DNA of 64,000 bases from NCBI RefSeq assembly GCF_006442205.1, contig NZ_VFVR01000008.1:62001-126000 (forward strand). Reading direction: 5' to 3'. Of the stretch, positions 1-7,021 are shown piece by piece. How positions within the stretch are numbered: position 1 is the stretch's first letter; every line of letters starts with the position of its first letter. The notes beneath the pieces are model-generated. The model made no database searches. It was not told where the DNA came from and was given only the letters and a program-made list of their open reading frames with translations. A program made the translations under genes and the position numbers. This stretch comes from Mesorhizobium sp. B2-3-12. GTDB lineage: Bacteria; Pseudomonadota; Alphaproteobacteria; Rhizobiales; Rhizobiaceae.

Positions 1-39
1 CATCCATTTGTAGAGAAAGTCGATGGCACGCGTGCTCAT
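1..39 (-). CDS. N-terminal fragment of small protein, cut by window edge
   Basis: The reverse strand opens with ATG at base 39 and stays open to the window edge, reading MSTRAIDFLYKWM. This opening resembles the start of small DUF768-type proteins that I recall from Mesorhizobium, but thirteen residues are not enough to assign a family. It would be last in a row of minus-strand genes (ligase, two small genes, this one). No clear ribosome binding site is visible. Confidence 0.35.
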   Translation of the reverse strand, partial: MSTRAIDFLYKWM

Positions 40-63
40 GCCGCGATAAGTTCGAACGGCTCG

Positions 64-297
64 TTAGGTTCCCGACTTGTTCACGGCAACTTCGTCGAAC
101 TCCGCCTCGATGCTATTGCTCACAGGCTTCTGGGCAACGGCTCCGTCCAAAGGCTCTCCATCGAACCCCTTAAGCCACGCGTCGGCCTGCTCCTGCCAAA
201 ACTCGGGCACGGCGCGCTCCTTGCCGTCCTTGCGCGCCTGGACGCCGTACATCCAGGCATAGTTGGCGCGCTCCTGGTCTTTCTTGGCGACAGGCAT
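64..297 (-). CDS. Small hypothetical protein
   Basis: A 77-residue, charged, soluble protein without a signal peptide or membrane segment. It begins MPVAKKDQERANYAWMYGVQ and is rich in aromatic residues and Lys/Glu. It starts 6 bases after the end of the upstream 70-residue gene, with a GGAGTGAGG-like ribosome site just before ATG, so the two are probably co-transcribed with the DNA ligase. I do not recognise a family. It is probably cargo of the integrated element that ends at 5261. Confidence 0.6.
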   Translation of the reverse strand: MPVAKKDQERANYAWMYGVQARKDGKERAVPEFWQEQADAWLKGFDGEPLDGAVAQKPVSNSIEAEFDEVAVNKSGT

Positions 298-303
298 TGA
301 TCC

Positions 304-516
304 TCACTCCTTACGGTCATGCGGCCGGACAACGTAAGCGAAGGTCCGCTTTTCTCCCTTCGTCTCGGTCACGCGCAGCCAGTCATTTTCCGCGCACCTG
401 AAAGTGACCGGCTGACCAAGGTGAACCTCAGCCGCTTTGAATGGCAACGATGCCATGACCATAGCAGTCGACACGACCGATGAACCGGCCATGACCTCTA
501 CCCTATACTGTGCCAC
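304..516 (-). CDS. Small hypothetical protein overlapping the ligase gene
   Basis: A 70-residue protein beginning MAQYRVEVMAG, mostly predicted beta strand with a basic C-terminus (RPHDRKE). Its start overlaps the last 14 bases of the upstream ligase gene, which suggests translational coupling in a ligase-led minus-strand operon. There is no signal peptide or recognisable motif. Function unknown; the coupling is the only hint of a link to the ligase. Confidence 0.6.
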   Translation of the reverse strand: MAQYRVEVMAGSSVVSTAMVMASLPFKAAEVHLGQPVTFRCAENDWLRVTETKGEKRTFAYVVRPHDRKE

Positions 517-1387
517 CTTTCCCTCGTTTATCTTCCCAGAAGTCCACCAGCTTTGCGTGGCGGAGATCCTCCTCGCCCTTCAGCGTTCTGACCCGGCCGA
601 CCAGACCGGGCTTCAGCCATTCGGCCTTGTCCTTCTTCTGGCCCTTTGGCACTGGCCCGCCGACCTTGCCTTGCACGCGGTCCCACAGGGCCTTTCGCTT
701 GTCGGCCTTGAACGCGATGAAAGCGCCGCCCCTGTACCGGCCGGCGTCCGCCATGAGCACCTGTGCGGCGTTACCCGGTTCCCGCTTCACGCCGATGATA
801 TCCATATCCTTCTCTTCAAAGCACTTGATCTTGCGCCACTGATTGGTCGGCCCGCTGCGATAGACGCTGCCTTCCTGTTTCGACACCATCCCTTCGAGAT
901 TGGCCTTGTCGACGAGGTGGAAGACGGCGTCGCCAGTGCCAGGCATAGCCTCGCTGAACTGGATGCGTCCGCCTCCCAGGATCACGCCATGCAGGATCTC
1001 GCGCCGATCTTCCACGGGCATGGAGCGCAAGTCGTGGCCGTTGAGATGGAGGAGATCGAACGCGACTAGGTACAGATCAGGTGACGGCCGGCGGCCACTG
1101 ACCGCCGCTTGCAGGGCGTGGAAGTCCGACAGGCCGGCATCATTGATCATGATGGTCTCGCCTTCGAAGATGAAGGTGTCGGCCTCGATGCCGGCGGCTT
1201 CTTCGGCGAGGAACCTATATCGGCCGGTCCAGTCAAAGCCGCGCTTGGTGTAGAACCTGATGCCGTCTTCATCCTTGATGACCTGGGTGCGGTAGCCATC
1301 GAATTTGATCTCGTGAATCCATTCATCACCCTTGGGAGGGTCGTCGTACAGTTCGGGCTCCATCGGCCGAATGAACTTCAAACGCAT
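503..1387 (-). CDS. ATP-dependent DNA ligase (LigC/LigD ligase-domain type)
   Basis: A 294-residue stand-alone ligase. The nucleotidyltransferase motifs are in order: motif I EIKFDGYR with Lys28 as the expected adenylation site, FEGETIM, the LYLVAFDLLHLNG segment, EGMVSKQ (motif IV) and QWRKIKC (motif V), followed by a C-terminal oligonucleotide-binding region from about residue 205. The family seals nicks by an AMP-enzyme intermediate, often in non-homologous end joining with Ku. No Ku, polymerase or phosphoesterase domain is fused to it or found in the window. It is the first gene of a minus-strand set near the end of an integrated element, so it is probably mobile cargo. Family call is firm; role is inferred. 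Confidence 0.88.
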   Translation of the reverse strand: MRLKFIRPMEPELYDDPPKGDEWIHEIKFDGYRTQVIKDEDGIRFYTKRGFDWTGRYRFLAEEAAGIEADTFIFEGETIMINDAGLSDFHALQAAVSGRRPSPDLYLVAFDLLHLNGHDLRSMPVEDRREILHGVILGGGRIQFSEAMPGTGDAVFHLVDKANLEGMVSKQEGSVYRSGPTNQWRKIKCFEEKDMDIIGVKREPGNAAQVLMADAGRYRGGAFIAFKADKRKALWDRVQGKVGGPVPKGQKKDKAEWLKPGLVGRVRTLKGEEDLRHAKLVDFWEDKRGKGGTV

Positions 1388-1509
1388 GCACTGAACTCGT
1401 GGAACGACGATTCAATCAGCTTTGGCTAAAATAGTTCCGAAACTGCAAACGGCATGCCCGATGCAACAAAGCTGAGTGCGCCACGTTGCCACCCACGGGA
1501 GTGGCGACG

Positions 1510-1959
1510 ATGACGAAGTACCAGGTTGAAGAGATCGATGACGACACGGTTGTGCCATTTGGCGTAGTCGTGGCGGATGATCCCATGAAGGCCGCCGAAG
1601 CGGCGGCTGGTGGTAAAAGGGTCTCGCCGAGGGCGCTACAGGATCACTGGTTCCGTGTGGTGGATGAGGCGCAGGCCGCCGTTTACGAGTACAGCTTGGC
1701 TGGCTCCGACGAGCTCCCAGACCCAGAATGGACGGAGTTGTCGGACCTTGGCCCGCCGATCCTTGGCAGGTTGCATGGCGGCGAGCCCGCCAACGACGGC
1801 GTCGATCACTTCTATACGTGCGCTGAATGTGGCCAGAGCGTCGACACGCGTGATCTAAGACAGGTCATGTGGCATGAGGTGCCGGGTCACAGCCGTATCG
1901 AAGCGGAGCCAGCTCCCGCTTCATGTTCCCTGGGGGAGCCAGATTCGACAAGAAATTAG
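1510..1959 (+). CDS. Hypothetical protein with a Cys/His cluster
   Basis: A 149-residue acidic protein. The ATG at 1510 is preferred because GGGAG lies 8 bases upstream; longer starts have no such site. Near residues 109-130 it has a CAECG pair and a following MWHE and PGH, which could hold a metal ion in a half zinc-ribbon. No signal peptide. It begins a plus-strand group divergent from the ligase operon. I do not recognise the family. Confidence 0.6.
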   Translation: MTKYQVEEIDDDTVVPFGVVVADDPMKAAEAAAGGKRVSPRALQDHWFRVVDEAQAAVYEYSLAGSDELPDPEWTELSDLGPPILGRLHGGEPANDGVDHFYTCAECGQSVDTRDLRQVMWHEVPGHSRIEAEPAPASCSLGEPDSTRN

Positions 1960-1995
1960 AAAGCGCGCATACTCATCAATAATCGGGGATAGTTG

Positions 1996-2340
1996 ATGCG
2001 CTTTTTTCTCGAGGCAGTGATCTTGCCTGCCGTATTTCTGTCAGGTTGTTCAGCCGATTACTTAAACCATTACGATGGTGTCACTTTGGCCGCTGGAGAC
2101 GCAAATCACGCTAATGCGCTCATGCAGACGGTCGACCCATTCAATCCAAACAGTCAGAACACCCACATCGAAGGCGATGGCCAGCGAGCGGCAGCTATAG
2201 CAGCGGCCTATCGCAGCAGGCCGCCCGCCACCGTCGCGGCCGGTTCCAAGGGCAACTGCCCGACGGACAGCAGCACTGCCTCGGACGGTTCGAACTGCGG
2301 CAAGCGGTCCGCCGAGAGCCGCCCCGGCGGCGCTAATTAA
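1996..2340 (+). CDS. Small lipoprotein
   Basis: A 114-residue protein with a short hydrophobic signal peptide ending in the lipobox LSGC (Cys18), so it should be lipidated and membrane anchored. The mature part is polar, with a Gly/Ser/Asn-rich tail. ATG 1996 is chosen over the in-frame TTG three bases earlier; GGGGAT lies upstream. No family recognised. It lies inside the integrated element. Confidence 0.65.
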   Translation: MRFFLEAVILPAVFLSGCSADYLNHYDGVTLAAGDANHANALMQTVDPFNPNSQNTHIEGDGQRAAAIAAAYRSRPPATVAAGSKGNCPTDSSTASDGSNCGKRSAESRPGGAN

Positions 2341-2356
2341 GCAAGAGGGATTGGGA

Positions 2357-2599
2357 TTGGCCATCCGATATCAAATCTACTCGCGCCCGCACCTCAACGC
2401 AGATGGCGTCCACGGCGCATGGCTTTTTGTGCTTTCACCAATCCTGAACGGCTTGGCATGGTGGTGGTATTTCGGCCAGCCGGGCATGTGGCCCCTGATC
2501 GCTATCGGCGCGACGGCCGTCGCCTTCCTTGGCGGCTTCATTCTACTTCTGGTGGGGCGTGACTACGACAGCAAGGTCGACGAGATAGGCGGAAGCTGA
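2357..2599 (+). CDS. Small two-helix membrane protein
   Basis: About 80 residues with two hydrophobic stretches (roughly residues 20-38 and 44-66) and a charged C-terminus, so an inner-membrane protein. The start is uncertain: two TTG codons at 2351 and 2357 are in frame, and AGAGGGA at 2344-2350 is better spaced for 2357. It ends 2 bases before the nuclease gene, implying co-transcription. Function unknown. Confidence 0.55.
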   Translation: MAIRYQIYSRPHLNADGVHGAWLFVLSPILNGLAWWWYFGQPGMWPLIAIGATAVAFLGGFILLLVGRDYDSKVDEIGGS

Positions 2600-2601
2600 A
2601 C

Positions 2602-3417
2602 GTGGGCCAATCCCGCTACGACAACCAGTCTGATCAATGGCGCAAGCGGCGACGGGCGCGTTTGCTTGCGAGCATTCCGAAGCGGCTGGTATTCGTAACT
2701 GTCGCTGCGGCCGGCGCCCTGGCCGCGCAGACGCTCATGCATCACAGCGATCGTTTGCCGGAGCTAAACCTGTCGAACTTGACGGGGCCGAAGCCGGCGC
2801 CGATCGTGGGTGTCGCTTCAGTGATTGACGGCGACACAATCGAAATCCACGGACAGCGCATCCGCTTCAACGGCATCGACGCGCCGGAGAGCAACCAATA
2901 TTGCGACGACGCCAAGGGTTTCGAATATCCGTGTGGCCGGCGATCGGCCGAAGCGCTCGACACCTTCCTGGCTGCCTCGAGGCCGGCGCAATGCACGTTC
3001 GTCGATTGGGACCGCTATCACCGCTTCGTTGGGGACTGCCGGCGCGCTGATGACGTCAGCGTCGCCGCCTGGATGGTCGAGCACGGCCAGGCTCTGGATT
3101 GGCCGCGCTACAGCCATGGCGCCTACAGCGCCCAACAGGCGACTGCCGAGGCGGCCAAGATAGGTGTGTGGGTCGGCAAGTTTCAGGCGCCTTGGGAGTG
3201 GCGCGCAGTGCATGCCGACGGCGCGGCGCCATCGCGCCAGCCGCTCGGCATCGTCAACCGCAAGCTCGTCGCGCAGAGCGGCTATTCGTGCGAGCCGCGG
3301 CGAACGTGCAAGCAAATTGGTTCCTGCGACGAAGCTCAATGGTACCTGCAGAACTGCTCGTGGGGTGGGAGGCTGGATCGGGACGGCGACGGTGTGGCGT
3401 GCGAAAGCCTATGCTGA
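2602..3417 (+). CDS. Membrane-anchored thermonuclease (SNase) with excalibur domain
   Basis: A 271-residue protein starting at GTG 2602 with GGCGGAAG upstream. It has a basic N-terminus, one membrane or signal segment near residues 28-46, and a staphylococcal-nuclease domain at about 68-195 with VIDGDTIEI, IRFNGIDAPE and YHRFVGDC supplying the usual Asp, Arg and Glu residues. A Cys-rich C-terminus ends in DRDGDGVACES, the calcium-binding excalibur motif. The family cuts DNA or RNA outside the cytoplasm with calcium. It is the last gene of a short plus-strand group inside the integrated element. Domain assignment is firm; the substrate is unknown. Confidence 0.85.
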   Translation: MGQSRYDNQSDQWRKRRRARLLASIPKRLVFVTVAAAGALAAQTLMHHSDRLPELNLSNLTGPKPAPIVGVASVIDGDTIEIHGQRIRFNGIDAPESNQYCDDAKGFEYPCGRRSAEALDTFLAASRPAQCTFVDWDRYHRFVGDCRRADDVSVAAWMVEHGQALDWPRYSHGAYSAQQATAEAAKIGVWVGKFQAPWEWRAVHADGAAPSRQPLGIVNRKLVAQSGYSCEPRRTCKQIGSCDEAQWYLQNCSWGGRLDRDGDGVACESLC

Positions 3418-3569
3418 AGTGCAAGATTCCAGCAAACTTAACTCGTTTCAGTCAAGAATATTTTTGCTCCGATTAGTGATCACTTTTTCGAGAGGTCTGG
3501 CGGTTCGCTTCCTAAATCCTCTTGTTCAGTATATTAGATCCTGGAAACGTAATACGAATGGAGGAAGCA

Positions 3570-3812
3570 ATGTCTATAAGCGTTAATGCCTCAGATAAGC
3601 AAGGTGGAGTTGACGTTCCGACAATGGAGGAATTCAACAATTTGGTTAGACGCGTGGCGGAACTTGAGGCAGGTGTTATCAAGACCACCGACAAGATTTC
3701 TCTGATGGCGCAGGGCGAATTACTTACTTGGATTACTCAGGGTGGCGAGGTAAAGTCGCGCGCCACCGACTACATACCACAATTTCAGGGGTGGACTGTT
3801 GTAAGGCGCTGA
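3570..3812 (+). CDS. Small hypothetical protein of lower GC
   Basis: An 80-residue protein started at ATG 3570 because GGAGGAAG lies 5 bases before it; the frame stays open further upstream but without a ribosome site. It has a central amphipathic stretch (MEEFNNLVRRVAELEAG) that could form a coiled coil. The gene and the 150 bases before it are clearly more AT-rich than their neighbours, which suggests recent transfer. No family recognised. Its stop is 16 bases from the convergent integrase gene. Confidence 0.6.
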   Translation: MSISVNASDKQGGVDVPTMEEFNNLVRRVAELEAGVIKTTDKISLMAQGELLTWITQGGEVKSRATDYIPQFQGWTVVRR

Positions 3813-3827
3813 AACGGCATAAGAGCG

Positions 3828-5069
3828 TCAGATATCAGGTGCCAGCTGCCTTATGATGTCTGCCACATAAGACGGCGCCAGATGCGCGTAGTGCTTCTCT
3901 GCCATTCTGGTGTCGCTGTGGCCAAGCGCTTCGGCGACGACGATCAGCGGTGCGCCGTTGCGGACCATCGTGCTGGCGTAGGTGTGTCGGATTTCGTGCA
4001 GCGTGACATCGGAGAGCCTCGCTTTGGCGAGCAGAACCTTCCACGGTCGATTGTAGGTAGACGGCGCCCATGCTGCGCCGCTTTCCTGCCGGAGCAGTGC
4101 GTCGGTGCCAGGACGGTCGCTGGCGAGCCGTTCGAATAGCTCAGCGCCGCCCGCAGGCACCGGGATGTGGCGCGGCTTGCCGCTCTTGCTCTCTGCGACG
4201 AAAACCGATTTGTTCGCGACGTCGTAGTCCGACACACGCAGCCGAGCCAGTTCACCGAAACGCGCGCCGGTCACCAGAGCGGCAGACACGAGATCCCGAA
4301 TGGCGCCGTTGCTGGCGGCGATGAGCGCCTTCTGCTCGGCAGGCGACAGAAACCGGACACGCGCGGCCGTCGTGCCGCGGTAAGGCTTCACCAGACGCCA
4401 CGCAGTGTCATCGGTCACGAGCCGATTGTTAAAAGCCCAATTGAGAGCAGCCTTCAGGGTAGTGAGGGTCCTGTTTGCTGTGTCCCGCCGGCGCCGGATC
4501 ATCTCGGGGTCCGTTAGATCGACTGTAACCGTGTTCGCTTTGCTCGCGGATTTCTTTGTCCGCAGCCGCTTCTGCGCTGTCACCATGCCATCCCGCCAGG
4601 CGCGCACCTTTTCGATCGTCAAGTCGGCTACCTTCGCCGAACCCAGCTTTGGCCGAATGTGGAACGCGGCCCGGGTCTTGGCATCGCCGATCGACTTCAT
4701 ACCTTCGGCGCTCCGCGCTTCAAAATACCGGTCGAGAGCGTCGTTGACCGTTAACGCCGCGGGCGCGTTGCTGCCACCTTTCAGCACCTTCAGCCAGGCG
4801 CGCGCCGCCTCTTTGGCCTGCTCATGCGACAGGATGGTTGAGCCGTCGGCCGCTACGACGTCGTCGGCGCGCCCCAGCTTGGCCTGAACGCGAGCCCCGT
4901 CGCTCGAGCGTGATGCAGCCAGCCATGCGCCGCCGCGGCCATAGCTTCCCCGGCCTCGTCGATACCCCAGCCGCAGGCCAGGATTGATGATCTCCCATTC
5001 GGGAGCGTCCGAGTAGGGAAGGGCCGCCCGACTGGTCCGACTTGAAAGAACGCTGCGGCGCTGCGCCAT
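3828..5069 (-). CDS. Tyrosine-type site-specific integrase
   Basis: A 413-residue tyrosine recombinase. The start at 5069 (MAQRRSV) has GGAGG 6 bases upstream; the frame is open to 5165 without support. An N-terminal DNA-binding part and a SAM-like core-binding domain (about 105-240) precede the catalytic domain, which shows TGARFGELARL (first Arg), a Lys in SKSGKPRHIPV, HEIRHTYAS (His-x2-Arg), LGHSDTRM and the Tyr of EKHYAHL. Its start faces a 3' tRNA-Glu half 144 bases away, the usual layout for an integrase beside its attachment site. It very likely integrates and excises the element whose right end is this part of the window. Confidence 0.92.
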   Translation of the reverse strand: MAQRRSVLSSRTSRAALPYSDAPEWEIINPGLRLGYRRGRGSYGRGGAWLAASRSSDGARVQAKLGRADDVVAADGSTILSHEQAKEAARAWLKVLKGGSNAPAALTVNDALDRYFEARSAEGMKSIGDAKTRAAFHIRPKLGSAKVADLTIEKVRAWRDGMVTAQKRLRTKKSASKANTVTVDLTDPEMIRRRRDTANRTLTTLKAALNWAFNNRLVTDDTAWRLVKPYRGTTAARVRFLSPAEQKALIAASNGAIRDLVSAALVTGARFGELARLRVSDYDVANKSVFVAESKSGKPRHIPVPAGGAELFERLASDRPGTDALLRQESGAAWAPSTYNRPWKVLLAKARLSDVTLHEIRHTYASTMVRNGAPLIVVAEALGHSDTRMAEKHYAHLAPSYVADIIRQLAPDI

Positions 5070-5212
5070 TCTGCCTCCGGGAGTTTTCGTTGCTGATTTC
5101 GTTGCAACGAACCCGCTAAAATGCAGATGGTCGCATACACACAATAGCGCACATTGCTCTTGCAAATCAAACGTGTAAGAGCATGCGCAGGTGTGCAGGA
5201 AAGTCCAAGTTG

Positions 5213-5261
5213 TCGCCCTCTCACGGCGGGAACAGGGGTTCGATTCCCCTTGGGCGTACCA
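5213..5261 (+). other. Attachment site: 3' half of tRNA-Glu(CTC)
   Basis: This 49-base stretch reads as the 3' part of a tRNA: anticodon stem-loop with loop CTCTCAC (anticodon CTC, Glu), a TTCGATT T-loop closed by AGGGG/CCCCT, the 3' acceptor strand TGGGCGT and ACCA. The 5' half is absent: the bases before 5213 do not pair with the acceptor strand. This is the pattern left when a tyrosine integrase recombines into a tRNA gene and copies its 3' end. The intact tRNA should lie at the other end of the element, left of the window. Confidence 0.82.
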
Positions 5262-5486
5262 AACATCGACGGTCGTTGATCTCCAGGCAGTCGGACTCCT
5301 TCGGGCCAGTGCTTGTATGGGCTTGCCTCGGGACCGCGCAATGCCTGCGAGAGCCCTGACGTTCTGTTCTCGAATCTACCCAATTTAAGTCAGGCTGCGG
5401 CGCTTGAAAGCCCTGCGATCTCTGGTACTTGCGCTGTGGGGATAGGTTCCGCGGCGACGCGGATTTTGGGTCGGGTACAGTTTGGA

Positions 5487-5684
5487 ATGACCGTTTTGAA
5501 AGTGACATGCACGCACTGCCATGGCGGCGGCAAAGTTTTCGATTGCTCCAGATGGCGTGCGTCGAGAGGATATTGCTGCCCGCAAGGGACGCATCAAGGT
5601 GGTTGCCCCGGAAAGACCTTGGCGTGCCCGGAATGTGCCGGCGTTGGGACGATGCCGGAAGCCGAGTTCAGGGCCGTCGCCTAG
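5487..5684 (+). CDS. Small zinc-finger protein with two CxxCxGxG repeats
   Basis: A 65-residue protein from ATG 5487. It has two DnaJ-type zinc motifs, CTHCHGGG near residues 7-14 and CPECAGVG near 48-55, with additional Cys residues between. This resembles the cysteine-rich domain of DnaJ without its J-domain, so it probably binds one or two zinc ions. It is the first gene outside the integrated element. Function unknown; the motifs are plain in the translation. Confidence 0.65.
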   Translation: MTVLKVTCTHCHGGGKVFDCSRWRASRGYCCPQGTHQGGCPGKTLACPECAGVGTMPEAEFRAVA

Positions 5685-6035
5685 GCTCCGTCCGGTCGCA
5701 AAAGATGATGGCCTTCACGGCTATCCGCACGGCGCGATGGAACAGCAGGCACGTTAAGGTTTCGTTTACCAATAAGCTGTCTACTGGAGGCAATTCGCTT
5801 TCGACCCGCGACCACGGATGTACTGGCGCATGATCGAGGCGGAAAGGAAAGGTCGGCGCAATGCCGGCCTTTTTGTTTTTCGGGATATGGCTCAGCCAGG
5901 CGCCAGGGCGGCTTTGCCGTCGGCCCATTCGAACAACTTTTCGGCAAGGGATATTGCCATTGTCCATGCCGGCTCTACCATCGATCCCAGCAGTCCGCAC
6001 GGGTTGCCGCGCTGTTCGTGACGATGAGGTTTGCG
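5685..6035. other. Intergenic region without a recognised gene
   Basis: About 350 bases between the zinc-finger gene and the TolA-like gene. Apart from the hairpin at 5850-5880 I see no coding frame with a convincing start, and no tRNA or known regulatory motif. Confidence 0.5.
5850..5880 (+). terminator. Rho-independent terminator
   Basis: AGGTCGGC and GCCGGCCT form an 8-bp stem (one G-T pair) around the loop GCAAT, followed by TTTTTGTTTTT. It probably ends the transcript of the zinc-finger gene or of a short untranslated RNA. Confidence 0.7.
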
Positions 6036-6404
6036 ATGAAACGCGTTGCCAAACTGATGATTGCGGCTGTGATGTCGGCAGGTTTCGTGTGCACATCGGC
6101 TGCCGCAACGCTCAACACCATGGCTGATGTCGGGGCAGCGATCCAGTCGTGCTGGACACCACCTGCCGGTGCCGGAGATTCCTCCGTGACGCTGAGCTTC
6201 AGTTTCAAGCGCGACGGGACCTTGATCGGTCCGCCGCGGGCGACCGCCGCCAAGGTGGCGGGGGACGAAAAGGCGCGCAAGTCGTTCATCGATGCGGCCG
6301 TTGCCGCCGTCACCAGTTGCACGCCGCTGAGTTTATCGCCGAAGCTGTCTCAAGGAATTGCCGGCAACGTGTTCACGCAGCAATTCGTTTCGCCCAAGCC
6401 GTAG
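6036..6404 (+). CDS. Periplasmic protein with TolA/TonB C-terminal-like domain
   Basis: A 122-residue exported protein. ATG 6036 is preferred (GAGG 6 bases upstream); ATG 6024 and GTG 6018 are alternatives. It has a signal peptide with an AAA cleavage region near residue 24. The mature part has CWTPPAG, VTLSFSFKRDGTL, FIDAAVAAVTSCTPL and a closing VFTQQF, the order seen in TolA/TonB C-terminal domains, with two Cys that could form a disulfide. It lacks the long helical domain and N-terminal membrane helix of TolA, so it is a free periplasmic relative. Role unknown. Confidence 0.65.
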   Translation: MKRVAKLMIAAVMSAGFVCTSAAATLNTMADVGAAIQSCWTPPAGAGDSSVTLSFSFKRDGTLIGPPRATAAKVAGDEKARKSFIDAAVAAVTSCTPLSLSPKLSQGIAGNVFTQQFVSPKP

Positions 6405-6492
6405 CGGTATGCCCAAAACGCCTGCATGGAGTAGCTGCAGCTCGGGTGAACTGGAGAACCGGGTCGGGCGTCTTCCTCCTGATCGCCGCCGA

Positions 6493-6708
6493 TCAATGGC
6501 TGAGCCGCCGTACCGCGGCATGCCGTGCCAGATCCGGCGCCTCGAAGACATAGTCGCTCCAGGCCGATTCCGGGATCTGCCCGGCCAGATAGCACTCCAG
6601 CAACAGGCTTTGCTCGGGATTGAGCGGCCGTGGCGCCCGCTCGTGATCCAGCCCTAGAGAGTGAAAAAGGTTTCTTGTCAGTTCCGAAACCGTGAAGTGG
6701 ATCGACAT
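6493..6708 (-). CDS. Small hypothetical protein
   Basis: A 71-residue soluble protein beginning MSIHFTVSELTRNLF, with a helical middle (LNPEQSLLLECYLAGQ). The ATG has a strong ribosome site, AGAGGAGAA, 4-5 bases upstream. It is divergent from the DUF2865 gene across a 313-base AT-rich region. I recall similar short proteins in rhizobia but cannot name a family. Confidence 0.6.
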   Translation of the reverse strand: MSIHFTVSELTRNLFHSLGLDHERAPRPLNPEQSLLLECYLAGQIPESAWSDYVFEAPDLARHAAVRRLSH

Positions 6709-7021
6709 CTGCGTTCTCCTCTGCCCTTCAACGCAGCAGGCCGGGCAAAGGTTTCAAGGCCGGACACCGGTAAGGCAGGATTTGTCGCATGGCCCGATGC
6801 GTCGGCCTTGGCCTGCGGGCCTATCTCAGTTGTTTTCCGGGTCGTCTCAATCTTGAAATAAAAATGTAATATCGAATTTACAGGCGGGACTATATTACAC
6901 TAGATAGAAGTCTTTCCGGCCAATAGTCTTAAAATATTAGGTACTGCTCATTTAGTGGTATTTTTCCCAAGTCGAAAGAGCGTGGTTCCGGACTATCGGC
7001 AACAAGGATCATGGCGTTCAG
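6709..7021. other. AT-rich divergent intergenic region
   Basis: No coding frame is convincing here. The stretch 6850-6960 is far more AT-rich than the rest of the window and contains the 8-bp inverted repeat listed at 6865-6899. It should hold the promoters of the two divergent genes. Confidence 0.5.
6865..6899. promoter_or_regulatory. Inverted repeat, possible operator
   Basis: TGTAATAT at 6865-6872 and ATATTACA at 6892-6899 are exact inverted copies separated by 19 bases (arm centres 27 bases apart). The position between two divergent genes in an AT-rich tract suggests a dimeric regulator site. The regulator is unknown. Confidence 0.4.

Noticed and set aside
5186-5261. A complete tRNA-Glu gene
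   Set aside because: The bases before 5213 do not form a D-arm or pair with the acceptor strand; only the 3' half is present.
6730-6755. EcfG-like promoter before the 71-residue gene
   Set aside because: CGTT is correct and the spacer is 17, but the -35 reads GAAAC rather than GGAAC, so I did not count it.
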